Below are positions 14,021 through 20,150 of a stretch of DNA of 20,150 nt, one piece after another. Position 1 is the stretch's first letter. Each line of letters starts with the position of its first letter. The DNA is taken from positions 1-20,150 of the forward strand of contig CABULU010000035.1 of assembly GCA_902492505.1 (NCBI GenBank). The letters are read 5' to 3'. Under the pieces are notes generated by a model that was given only the letters and a program-made list of their open reading frames with translations, did not search any database and had not been told where the DNA came from. A program made the position numbers and the translations under genes. The stretch is from an uncultured Eubacteriales bacterium. GTDB taxonomy: Bacteria > Bacillota > Clostridia > Oscillospirales > QAKW01.

Positions 14021-14803
14021 GTGGAAATCGGTGTTTCACTTGCTTGTTTTTATCCGCGTCATCCGGAGGATATGATAGATACTGCTTGTGGACTCGGCTT
14101 TGGCGTGTCTGAGCTTTTTATAAACACTTACAGTGAGCTGCAGGACGATTATATCCGTAAATTTGAGAAAAAATCGTCGACTGCCGGTCTTAGAATTCAT
14201 TCCGTTCATCCGTTTACAAGCGCCATTGAAAATTACATGTTCTTTTCCCGATATGACAGGCGGGTAGAGGACGCCAAGGCACTTTATGCTAAATATTGCA
14301 CGGCAGCTAAGTTCTTGGGCGCTGGTGTTATAAATATGCACGGCGACAGAGGACTTGCGCTTACCGATATTGACGAATATATAGAATGCTTAAAGCCGCT
14401 TGCAGAGCTGTCCGATAAATACGGAGTATGTATTGCGCATGAAAACGTGTTTTTTAACAGTATAAATCACCCTGATATAGTCAGTAAGCTGAAGTCTCGG
14501 CTGGGCGATACCGTAAAATTTACCTTTGATATAAAACAAGCTCATAAGGGAGGGTCAGACCCCTATGAGCTGTGCCGTGCAATGGGCGGCAATATTGTTA
14601 ACTTTCATATTAATGACTATGATGATGAGCATATCTGTATGCTTCCCGGTGACGGGATTGTAGACTATACGAAAATTTTTTCTATTCTAAATGAAAACGG
14701 TTATTCCGGACCTGCAATCATCGAAGTGTACAGCTCAAATTATGAAAATTTGCAGGAGATTGCCAGCTCAGCTCAGTTTCTGCGCGGAGTGACGCTGTCA
14801 TAA
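14021..14803 (+). CDS. Sugar phosphate isomerase/epimerase-like TIM-barrel protein (xylose isomerase-like/AP endonuclease 2 family)
   Basis: Likely a metal-dependent sugar or cyclitol isomerase/epimerase; the substrate is unknown. From the GTG at 14021 the protein has 260 residues, usual for the family. The metal ligands expected in this fold are in order: Glu141 (AHENV), Asp170 (FDIKQAH), His196 (NFHINDYD) and Glu235 (IIEVYSS). HSVHPF and NMHGDRG mark strands 2 and 4. GAGGTGA (14009-14015) 5 bases before the GTG supports this start over the ATG at 13973, which has no site. The stop overlaps the stop of murC on the other strand by six bases. Confidence 0.83.
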   Translation: MEIGVSLACFYPRHPEDMIDTACGLGFGVSELFINTYSELQDDYIRKFEKKSSTAGLRIHSVHPFTSAIENYMFFSRYDRRVEDAKALYAKYCTAAKFLGAGVINMHGDRGLALTDIDEYIECLKPLAELSDKYGVCIAHENVFFNSINHPDIVSKLKSRLGDTVKFTFDIKQAHKGGSDPYELCRAMGGNIVNFHINDYDDEHICMLPGDGIVDYTKIFSILNENGYSGPAIIEVYSSNYENLQEIASSAQFLRGVTLS

Positions 14804-16153
14804 CAGCTCGGCTGTTTTATTGATGTCTCCGGCTCCCATCAGAATATAAACCTCGTTCGGTTTTGCGCTGTCTTTTATAAATTTGGCGATGTCCTCTTTA
14901 CTGCTGATATACCGCGCGCCTTTTATACCCGCTGTGATGTCCATAACACTGGCGCCTATTGTGTTTATCTCTCTTGCACTGAATATATCCGTCAGTATTA
15001 CCTCGTCGGCTTTGGAAAGGGACGATATAAAACGGTCAGAAAGCAGCTTTGTGCGGGTGTAGGTATGCGGCTGGAAAATTACACATATCTTTTTGTAACC
15101 GGCGGCTTTTGCCGCTGAAATTGTCGCCTCAATCTCTGTCGGATGATGTGCGTAGTCGTCTGCAATCTGTGCGCCGTTTACGGTTTTAACTATCTGGAAC
15201 CGCCTGTCGGCGCCTTTGAATTTTTGCAGACCGCTGATTACGGCGTCGTTTTCTATACCGTAATTCTTAGCGCAGCATATCGACGCAAGCGCGTTTAAAA
15301 TATTGTGTGTGCCAAGTACGGATAATTTGATGTTTTGTATTCTCTCGTCGTATAAAACGGCGTCAAATACAGGAAAACCATTTTCCTGCCTTACATTTTG
15401 CGCAAAGCAGTCGTTTGAACTGTCAAATCCGAAGGTGATTACTTTTTGTCGGCACCCGTCTGTCAGTCCCTTGCAGTTGGGATCATCGCCGTTTATTATT
15501 ATCGTTCCGTTCTCGTTTACGTTTCCTATGAATTTTTTAAATGATTTTTTTATGTCGTCAATATCTTTGAAAAAGTCCAGATGATCCGCATCAATATTCA
15601 GAATAATCGCCGTATCGGGATAAAAATGATGAAAAGAGTTTACATATTCACATGCCTCGTAAACGGCGTACTCGGAAAGACCTACTCTGTAATTGGCATT
15701 TATTCTGTCAAAGTGTGCGCCTATAAGTATGGTAGGATCAAGTTTGCTATCAAGCATGACGGAGGAAAGCATGGATGTTGTTGTTGACTTGCCGTGCGTT
15801 CCGGCAACTGCGGCTGAATGCGGGTAAAGCGACATTAGCATGCCCAGCAGCACCGCCCGTTCAATCGAGGGCACCCCCGTCTCCTTCGCCCTCACTAATT
15901 CGGGATTGCTGTCCTTGATGGCGGCGGTGTAAACGATGAGATCTGCGCCGTCGATATTTGCTCCGTCATGACCGATGAAAACACTAATTCCGTGCTCTGC
16001 AAGCATTTTTGTATTGTCTGATTCCGCAGAGTCGGAGCCTGTGACGATTTTTCCGTTTTCGGAGAGTATGACTGCAAGCGACGACATAGAAACTCCTCCG
16101 ATACCTATAAAATGTATATGTTCGTATTTATTCAAATCGGGAAAGCGCTCCAT
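14798..16153 (-). CDS. murC: MurC, UDP-N-acetylmuramate--L-alanine ligase
   Basis: Cytoplasmic ATP-dependent ligase that adds L-alanine to UDP-MurNAc, the first step in building the peptidoglycan stem peptide. The 451 residues show the Mur ligase order: an N-terminal UDP-binding domain with HFIGIGGVSMSSLA (14-27), the central ATP-binding domain with GTHGKSTTT (118-126), and the C-terminal domain containing DDYAHHPTEI. The length is normal. The ATG at 16153 follows AAGGAG (complement of 16163-16168) by 9 bases. It is transcribed alone; a TATAAT lies at 16183-16188 on its strand. It links with the ftsEX, M23 and cdaA genes as cell-envelope functions, although not in one operon. Confidence 0.94.
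   Translation of the reverse strand: MERFPDLNKYEHIHFIGIGGVSMSSLAVILSENGKIVTGSDSAESDNTKMLAEHGISVFIGHDGANIDGADLIVYTAAIKDSNPELVRAKETGVPSIERAVLLGMLMSLYPHSAAVAGTHGKSTTTSMLSSVMLDSKLDPTILIGAHFDRINANYRVGLSEYAVYEACEYVNSFHHFYPDTAIILNIDADHLDFFKDIDDIKKSFKKFIGNVNENGTIIINGDDPNCKGLTDGCRQKVITFGFDSSNDCFAQNVRQENGFPVFDAVLYDERIQNIKLSVLGTHNILNALASICCAKNYGIENDAVISGLQKFKGADRRFQIVKTVNGAQIADDYAHHPTEIEATISAAKAAGYKKICVIFQPHTYTRTKLLSDRFISSLSKADEVILTDIFSAREINTIGASVMDITAGIKGARYISSKEDIAKFIKDSAKPNEVYILMGAGDINKTAELL
14802..14822 (+). terminator. Weak terminator hairpin at the isomerase stop codon
   Basis: AACAGC (14802-14807) / GCTGTT (14811-14816) with loop TCG, followed by TT-AT. The stem begins in the TAA stop and lies within the last murC codons on the other strand. 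A competing pair, GCTGT 14794-14798 with ACAGC 14803-14807, is also possible. Confidence 0.45.
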
Positions 16154-16182
16154 GGTGTTATTCTCCTTTATTTACTGATAAT

Positions 16183-16211
16183 ATTATAGTCTGTTTTTAT
16201 TTTAAAATAAA
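16183..16211 (-). promoter_or_regulatory. Probable murC promoter
   Basis: Minus-strand TATAAT (complement of 16183-16188) with a weak -35, TTTATT (complement of 16206-16211), at 17 bases. The expected start near 16176 leaves a ~23-base leader containing the AAGGAG site. Confidence 0.5.
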
Positions 16212-16228
16212 TACTTTTTTAATATTTA

Positions 16229-16257
16229 TTGAAAAATATCCCGTATTATAATATAAT
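16229..16257 (+). promoter_or_regulatory. SigA-type promoter for the small membrane protein at 16298
   Basis: TTGAAA (16229-16234), a 17-base spacer and a perfect TATAAT (16252-16257). Start near 16264, about 34 bases before the ATG. It stands back-to-back with the murC promoter. Confidence 0.75.
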
Positions 16258-16297
16258 AACTCTTTGTAAGGCAAACAAACTTAAAACGGAGATTAAA

Positions 16298-16699
16298 ATG
16301 AATAAGTTTAAGGATTTTCTCGGAGATAAAAAATATTTGCTTGCGGGTATTTTGGGTGTGCTGCTGCTGTCAATGACTCTTAAAACCCAGGCTGTTATAA
16401 TAACCTACGGCGATGACTATTCGCTCAGAATGGAGTATACGCTGTACGGTTATTGTATCAGGGCATCGGCGGCGAAAAAGGCGACGGAGCCTGCCGTTTC
16501 CGGTGAAATGTATATAGGCGGTTCAATTGATTCGACTGTTCAAAAGGCGGTGGCTCAGATGGAAAAGCTGAGTGATGAGAAGCTTGAGGTGGGGATTATG
16601 GCATCGGGCTATCCCCGAAATAACGATAAGCTGGAGCAGCATTTGAAAACAGTGCTTGAGGAATCCGGAAGAAGCGTAAAGATAATCGGCCTGGAGTAA
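16298..16699 (+). CDS. Membrane-anchored small protein with possible RsgI-like extracytoplasmic domain
   Basis: A 133-residue protein with a short basic N-terminus, one membrane segment (about 13-32) and a ~100-residue extracytoplasmic domain. The order of elements (strand VIITYG, YSLRMEY, GYCIRASA, an amphipathic helix GGSIDSTVQKAVAQM, a strand EVGIMASG, and a helix KLEQHLKTVLEE) recalls the extracytoplasmic middle domain of RsgI anti-sigma factors. The N-terminal anti-sigma domain is absent and the usual VNPS motif is not clear, so this is a weak fold-level guess. The ATG at 16298 follows GGAG (16288-16291) by 6 bases and lies inside a longer frame that starts within the promoter. Function unknown. 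Confidence 0.7.
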   Translation: MNKFKDFLGDKKYLLAGILGVLLLSMTLKTQAVIITYGDDYSLRMEYTLYGYCIRASAAKKATEPAVSGEMYIGGSIDSTVQKAVAQMEKLSDEKLEVGIMASGYPRNNDKLEQHLKTVLEESGRSVKIIGLE

Positions 16700-16759
16700 A
16701 CGCTTAGATTTTTCGGTTACGGGTATAATAATTCAAAAGCTCAGGTCGGAGGATTTGAT

Positions 16760-17551
16760 TTGAAAATAGCGTATTTCGGATTTGACCTTTTTTATGACTG
16801 CTTGCAAATGCTTATTGACAGCGGCCATGAAATACTGAAAATTTTCACCTGTGATGTGGACGGTGATTATGAGCAAAATGTACGGACTTATGCTGCGGCA
16901 AAAGAATACGGTATTGAAATAACCAAAGAAAAACCCGATGCGGACATGCTTTATGAGCTTTATGAGCGTGGCTGTCAGCTCACGGTTTCGGCAGGATATT
17001 ATTTTAAAATACCGGTGGTACAGTCACTGATGCAGGTTAATATTCATCCGTCGTTGCTGCCTCAAGGTCGCGGACCGTGGCCCCAGCCTGTCGCTATTCT
17101 TAAAGGACTTGATACTTTCGGGGTCACGCTGCATAAGCTTTCTTCCTCTCTTGACAGCGGCGATATTCTTCTTCGGGATGAATTTCCCATCGATGAAGAT
17201 GAAAACCTTGAAACCCTTACCTTAAAAACGCAGCTGTCGGCGCCCGTGCTTTTACGCCGTTTTTTAAAGAGACCGGAATATTTTTGGCAAAACTCCGTGC
17301 GTCAGTGCGGCGGAGAATACTGGCCGGAGCCGTCAAAGGATGAAATGACATTTGACGTTTCGGACAGCTTTGACAGAATAGATAAAATAACGCGTGCGTT
17401 TTACGGATATGTTTGCTATATGAAAAAGGATGGCAAAACAATTGCCGTAAAGGCTGCAAAGTGCCTGAAAAATGACCGGGCTGAAAGTCTTTTTCCGCTT
17501 ATGAGTACAGATATAAACGGCGGCGTGCTTGCAGTCTTAAATTTGGCTTGA
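16760..17551 (+). CDS. Formyltransferase-family protein (methionyl-tRNA formyltransferase-like)
   Basis: The 263 residues resemble the formyl-transfer domain that takes a formyl group from 10-formyltetrahydrofolate. The catalytic triad is present: Asn94 and His96 in NIHPSLLPQGRGPWP and Asp132 in SLDSGDIL, with the same 38-residue Asn-to-Asp spacing as E. coli Fmt (106 to 144). A C-terminal stretch (about 200-263) looks like a shortened Fmt C-terminal domain. The protein is about 50 residues shorter than true Fmt, so the acceptor may be a nucleotide sugar or another amine rather than Met-tRNA. The start is TTG at 16760, set by GGAGGAT (16748-16754). The stop overlaps the -35 of the glnN promoter. 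Confidence 0.8.
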   Translation: MKIAYFGFDLFYDCLQMLIDSGHEILKIFTCDVDGDYEQNVRTYAAAKEYGIEITKEKPDADMLYELYERGCQLTVSAGYYFKIPVVQSLMQVNIHPSLLPQGRGPWPQPVAILKGLDTFGVTLHKLSSSLDSGDILLRDEFPIDEDENLETLTLKTQLSAPVLLRRFLKRPEYFWQNSVRQCGGEYWPEPSKDEMTFDVSDSFDRIDKITRAFYGYVCYMKKDGKTIAVKAAKCLKNDRAESLFPLMSTDINGGVLAVLNLA

Positions 17552-17576
17552 CAATACCCTTTTCGTTTAATATAAT
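17548..17576 (+). promoter_or_regulatory. Perfect-consensus promoter for glnN
   Basis: TTGACA (17548-17553), 17 bases, TATAAT (17571-17576): an exact SigA/sigma-70 consensus. The -35 overlaps the stop codon of the preceding gene (TGA 17549-17551). Start expected near 17583. Confidence 0.9.
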
Positions 17577-17587
17577 TAATTAGGTTT

Positions 17588-17625
17588 GGTACTTGGAAAG
17601 TCAGTTTGCAAGTACCTTTTCTTTT
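17588..17625 (+). promoter_or_regulatory. Terminator-like hairpin (attenuator candidate) in the glnN leader
   Basis: A perfect 8-base stem, GGTACTTG (17588-17595) / CAAGTACC (17609-17616), with a 13-base loop, is followed by TTTTCTTTT (17617-17625) and then AAGGAGGT. It begins about five bases after the predicted start. TACCT (17613-17617) could alternatively pair with AGGTA (17630-17634) in the ribosome site. Confidence 0.65.
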
Positions 17626-17637
17626 AAGGAGGTATTT

Positions 17638-19725
17638 ATGAATATTCCCGAATTGTTCGGTATAGACGTTTTTAATGACAAGGAAATGAAGAAGCGCCTT
17701 TCAAAAGAGATTTATGAGTCGCTTTATAATACTATTGAGCAGCATAAAGAGCTTGATATAAAAATTGCAAATGAAGTTGCTGCCGCTATGAAAGAATGGG
17801 CAATCGAGCACGGTGCGACTCATTACACGCATTGGTTCCAACCGCTGACGGGGCTTACAGCCGAAAAGCATGACAGCTTTTTATCGCCTCAGCAGGACGG
17901 TACTGTGATTATGGATTTCAGCGGCAAAGAGCTTATCAAGGGTGAGTCTGATGCTTCGAGCTTCCCGTCGGGCGGTGTGCGAGCTACGTTTGAGGCGCGC
18001 GGTTATACTGCGTGGGATCCAACATCATATGCGTTTATAAAGGATGATTCTCTTTGCATTCCTACGGTATTTTGCTCGTATACGGGTGAAATGCTGGATA
18101 AAAAGACTCCGTTGCTGAAGTCTATTGAGCTTGTGGGTAATGAGAGCCTGAGGCTTGTAAGACTGTTCGGCGATACGGAAGCCACGCGTGTTATTCCGAC
18201 AATCGGTGCGGAGCAGGAGTATTTTCTTGTTGATAAAAAGCTTTATGACAAGAGAAAGGATCTTATCTTTACAGGACGAACTCTGTTCGGTGCGCCGGCA
18301 CCTAAGGGGCAGGAGCTTGAGGACCATTATTTCGGAGTGTTAAAACCGCGGGTCAAGGCGTATATGAAAGAGCTGGATGAGGAGCTTTGGCGCCTGGGCG
18401 TGTATGCAAAGACAGAGCATAACGAAGTCGCTCCCGCTCAGCATGAGCTTGCGCCGGTTTATTGTACTGCGAATATTGCAACCGACCATAATCAGATAAT
18501 TATGGAGATGATGAAAAAGGTTGCTCTGCGTCATGATATGGTTTGTCTTCTGCATGAAAAACCGTTTAACGGGGTAAACGGCAGCGGCAAGCATAATAAC
18601 TGGTCTCTCGGAACAGATACGGGTGTAAATCTTTTTAAGCCGGGTAAAAAACCGTATGAGAATAAGCAGTTTTTGATGTTTCTTGCTGCAGTGCTTCGAG
18701 CTGTGGACGAGCATCAGGATTTGCTGCGCTATTCGGTTGCAAGCCCCGGCAATGACCACCGCCTGGGCGGAAATGAAGCGCCTCCCGCCATAGTGTCAGT
18801 ATATCTCGGCGGCGAAATTGAGGCGATTGTAAACTGCATTATCGAGGGCGTCGAGTATGACGGTGTCAAAGTGTCGAAGATGCATACGGGGGTGAATGTT
18901 CTTCCCGATTTTAAGAAAGATTCTGCCGACCGCAACAGGACGTCTCCGTTTGCTTTTACTGGTAATAAATTTGAATTCAGAATGCTCGGCTCATCTATGT
19001 CTGTTTCAACTGCCAACGTTATTTTAAATACCATTACGGCGGATGTTATACGCGAGTTTGCAGATAGACTTGAGGGCTGTGCGGACTTTGATACAGAGGT
19101 AAATGCAATTCTGAAAGAGACATTTACTGCGCACAGCAGGATTATTTTCAGCGGAAATAATTATTCTGAGGACTGGGTCAAGGAAGCGGAGCGCCGCGGA
19201 CTGTTAAACCTGCGCAGCACGGTAGATGTTTTGCCTTATTTTGCCTCGAAAAAAAATATAGAATTTTTTGAGAGAAATAAAATATTTACCGATAAAGAGC
19301 TGCATGCACGCAGTGAAATAGCGTATGAGAATTATGCTAAAACTGTCAATATCGAGGCAAATACAATGCTTGATATGGCAAAGCGTGATATATTGCCTGC
19401 CGTTATTAAATATGCAGGAAAGCTTGCCGATACGCTTGTTGCAAAGCAAAAGCTTGGTGTCGATATTTCAAACGACGCAGCTAAGCTGTCGTTTGATGCT
19501 GTCAACGAGCTTTGCAACAGCTTGAACAGTGCGACAAAGGAGCTTGAGAAGGACATGTCCGCCTGCCCTGACAGCAGCGATATAGTAAAGCTTGCGGTAT
19601 ACTTTAATGAACGGATAATTCCCGATATGCAGGCTGTGCGTGACAGCGCAGATAAACTTGAAACAATTGTTGACTCAGCCGATTGGCCGTTTCCCGTGTA
19701 TTCGGATTTGATGTTTAAAATATAG
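17638..19725 (+). CDS. glnN: GlnN, type III glutamine synthetase
   Basis: Makes glutamine from glutamate, ammonia and ATP; the main route of ammonia assimilation. The 695 residues match the long GSIII class (about 700) rather than the 440-470 residues of type I. GSIII hallmarks are present: HYTHWFQPLTG and FPSGGVRATFEARGYTAWD in the N-terminal region, EHNEVAPAQHELAP, NGSGKHNNWS (314-323) in the active site, and SPGNDHRLGGNEAPPAI. The ATG at 17638 follows AAGGAGGT (17626-17633); an open frame from TTG 17593 starts within the leader hairpin. It has its own consensus promoter, a hairpin leader and a strong terminator, so it is a single-gene unit with likely nitrogen-dependent control. Confidence 0.96.
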   Translation: MNIPELFGIDVFNDKEMKKRLSKEIYESLYNTIEQHKELDIKIANEVAAAMKEWAIEHGATHYTHWFQPLTGLTAEKHDSFLSPQQDGTVIMDFSGKELIKGESDASSFPSGGVRATFEARGYTAWDPTSYAFIKDDSLCIPTVFCSYTGEMLDKKTPLLKSIELVGNESLRLVRLFGDTEATRVIPTIGAEQEYFLVDKKLYDKRKDLIFTGRTLFGAPAPKGQELEDHYFGVLKPRVKAYMKELDEELWRLGVYAKTEHNEVAPAQHELAPVYCTANIATDHNQIIMEMMKKVALRHDMVCLLHEKPFNGVNGSGKHNNWSLGTDTGVNLFKPGKKPYENKQFLMFLAAVLRAVDEHQDLLRYSVASPGNDHRLGGNEAPPAIVSVYLGGEIEAIVNCIIEGVEYDGVKVSKMHTGVNVLPDFKKDSADRNRTSPFAFTGNKFEFRMLGSSMSVSTANVILNTITADVIREFADRLEGCADFDTEVNAILKETFTAHSRIIFSGNNYSEDWVKEAERRGLLNLRSTVDVLPYFASKKNIEFFERNKIFTDKELHARSEIAYENYAKTVNIEANTMLDMAKRDILPAVIKYAGKLADTLVAKQKLGVDISNDAAKLSFDAVNELCNSLNSATKELEKDMSACPDSSDIVKLAVYFNERIIPDMQAVRDSADKLETIVDSADWPFPVYSDLMFKI

Positions 19726-19732
19726 TAATATT

Positions 19733-19763
19733 AAAAGAGAGAATTTGATTAATTCTCTCTTTT
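19733..19763 (+). terminator. Intrinsic terminator of glnN
   Basis: Perfect 13-base stem (19733-19745 / 19751-19763) with loop TGATT; the right arm ends in TTTT and is followed by ATTG. It insulates the rRNA operon from glnN transcription. Confidence 0.9.
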
Positions 19764-19814
19764 ATTGTCGGAGTTTAGAAAATTTTTGCGCCAAAATATT
19801 AGTTTTATTATTGC

Positions 19815-19845
19815 TTTATGTATTTTTTTAAAATAAATACATAAA
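19815..19845. repeat. Perfect AT-rich inverted repeat upstream of the rRNA promoter
   Basis: TTTATGTATTT (19815-19825) and AAATACATAAA (19835-19845) around a 9-base TTTTAAAAT centre. Neither strand has a following T-run, so it is not a typical terminator. It ends 17 bases before the -35 and overlaps the zone where rRNA UP elements or Fis-like binding sites lie. Confidence 0.6.
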
Positions 19846-19862
19846 AAAACACAAAAAAGGTA

Positions 19863-19891
19863 TTGACAAACCGAGGAGTAAATGGTATCAT
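19863..19891 (+). promoter_or_regulatory. rRNA operon promoter with A/T-rich upstream (UP-like) element
   Basis: TTGACA (19863-19868), 17 bases, TATCAT (19886-19891). The ~35 bases upstream are runs of A and T, as in UP elements. Start near 19898, giving a ~183-base leader before the 16S rRNA. Confidence 0.88.
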
Positions 19892-19897
19892 AAACAA

Positions 19898-20080
19898 GCA
19901 CCCAAAACGCGGGAGAGCAACAGGCACATGCGAAAGAGGCGGGTGCAAAAAGAACATTGAAAATTAAACAGCATCAAGGAAAAAGGACCCGTTAATTGTA
20001 AAAGAGGACAATTGACAAAACAGAAAAAGGTCAGTAAAAGTCAAGAGTCCGGGAGAAACTTAATAGAAGAAATGGATATT
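19898..20080 (+). other. 16S rRNA leader with boxA-like antitermination site
   Basis: Transcribed, non-coding, purine-rich leader. GAACATTGAAAATTAAACA (19952-19970) resembles the boxA region (TTTGAAAAxT) that recruits Nus factors to rRNA operons. A small hairpin AATTGT/ACAATT (19994-19999 / 20008-20013) lies further on. The processing stem that would pair with the far side of the 16S rRNA cannot be judged because that side is outside the window. Confidence 0.7.

Positions 20081-20150
<70 letters not shown>

Noticed and set aside
16724..16729. TATAAT before the formyltransferase-like gene as a separate promoter
   Set aside because: No reasonable -35 at 16-18 bases and no TG extension; the gene can be read from the promoter at 16229-16257.
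20012..20040. Possible second rRNA promoter: TTGACA with TAAAAG at 17 bases
   Set aside because: The -10 matches only four of six bases and the upstream promoter at 19863-19891 is much better; tandem rRNA promoters exist but this one is not convincing.

Overview
The window looks like a chromosomal segment from a low- to mid-GC Clostridia (Firmicutes), probably a gut- or rumen-type Oscillospiraceae/Ruminococcaceae-like bacterium. The reasons are strong AGGAGG-type ribosome binding sites, frequent TTG/GTG starts, AT-rich intergenic DNA with consensus SigA-type promoters, a type III glutamine synthetase, an ftsE-ftsX-M23 peptidase-S41 protease cluster, a cdaA-ybbR pair, and the first 70 bases of a Clostridia-like 16S rRNA at the right edge. 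This placement is inference; no search was run.

Layout. 1-489: C-terminal end of a PucR/CdaR-type regulator. 504-4500: ftsE, ftsX, an M23 (LytM) peptidase with a coiled coil, and an S41 C-terminal processing protease. They are tightly spaced, form one likely operon for septal peptidoglycan hydrolysis, and are closed by a bidirectional terminator. 4544-5041 (minus): a flavin-reductase-like protein. 5157-6520: a DUF3343 putative Se/S carrier translationally coupled to a cysteine-desulfurase-like enzyme. 6605-9114: cdaA (diadenylate cyclase), ybbR/cdaR and an RseC/MucC-like Cys-rich membrane protein. 9211-11935: asnS and a class-I (type Ic) aminotransferase, ending in a terminator.

11990-13528 is the most interesting stretch. 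A promoter and a structured leader carry the conserved loops of the yybP-ykoY (Mn2+) riboswitch family and an overlapping intrinsic terminator. They control an orphan sodium-pump decarboxylase beta subunit and a 45-residue OadG-like membrane peptide. 13665-16153: a small membrane protein (minus) and a TIM-barrel sugar-phosphate isomerase-like protein (plus) diverge from overlapping consensus promoters. The isomerase then converges on murC (minus) with overlapping stop codons. 16298-17551: a small membrane-anchored, possibly RsgI-like protein and a formyltransferase-family protein. 17548-19763: glnN (type III glutamine synthetase) with a perfect consensus promoter, a terminator-like hairpin at the very start of its leader, and a strong terminator. 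19815-20150: an rRNA operon promoter region, leader and 16S start.

Together the genes cover cell envelope and division (FtsEX, M23, CtpA, CdaA, MurC), nitrogen and amino-acid metabolism (GlnN, AsnRS, aspartate-type aminotransferase), sulfur/selenium trafficking and Na+ energetics. There are no transposases, CRISPR arrays, tRNA genes or phage genes. Most genes are ordinary housekeeping genes; the novelty lies in regulatory RNA and DNA elements and a few small proteins.
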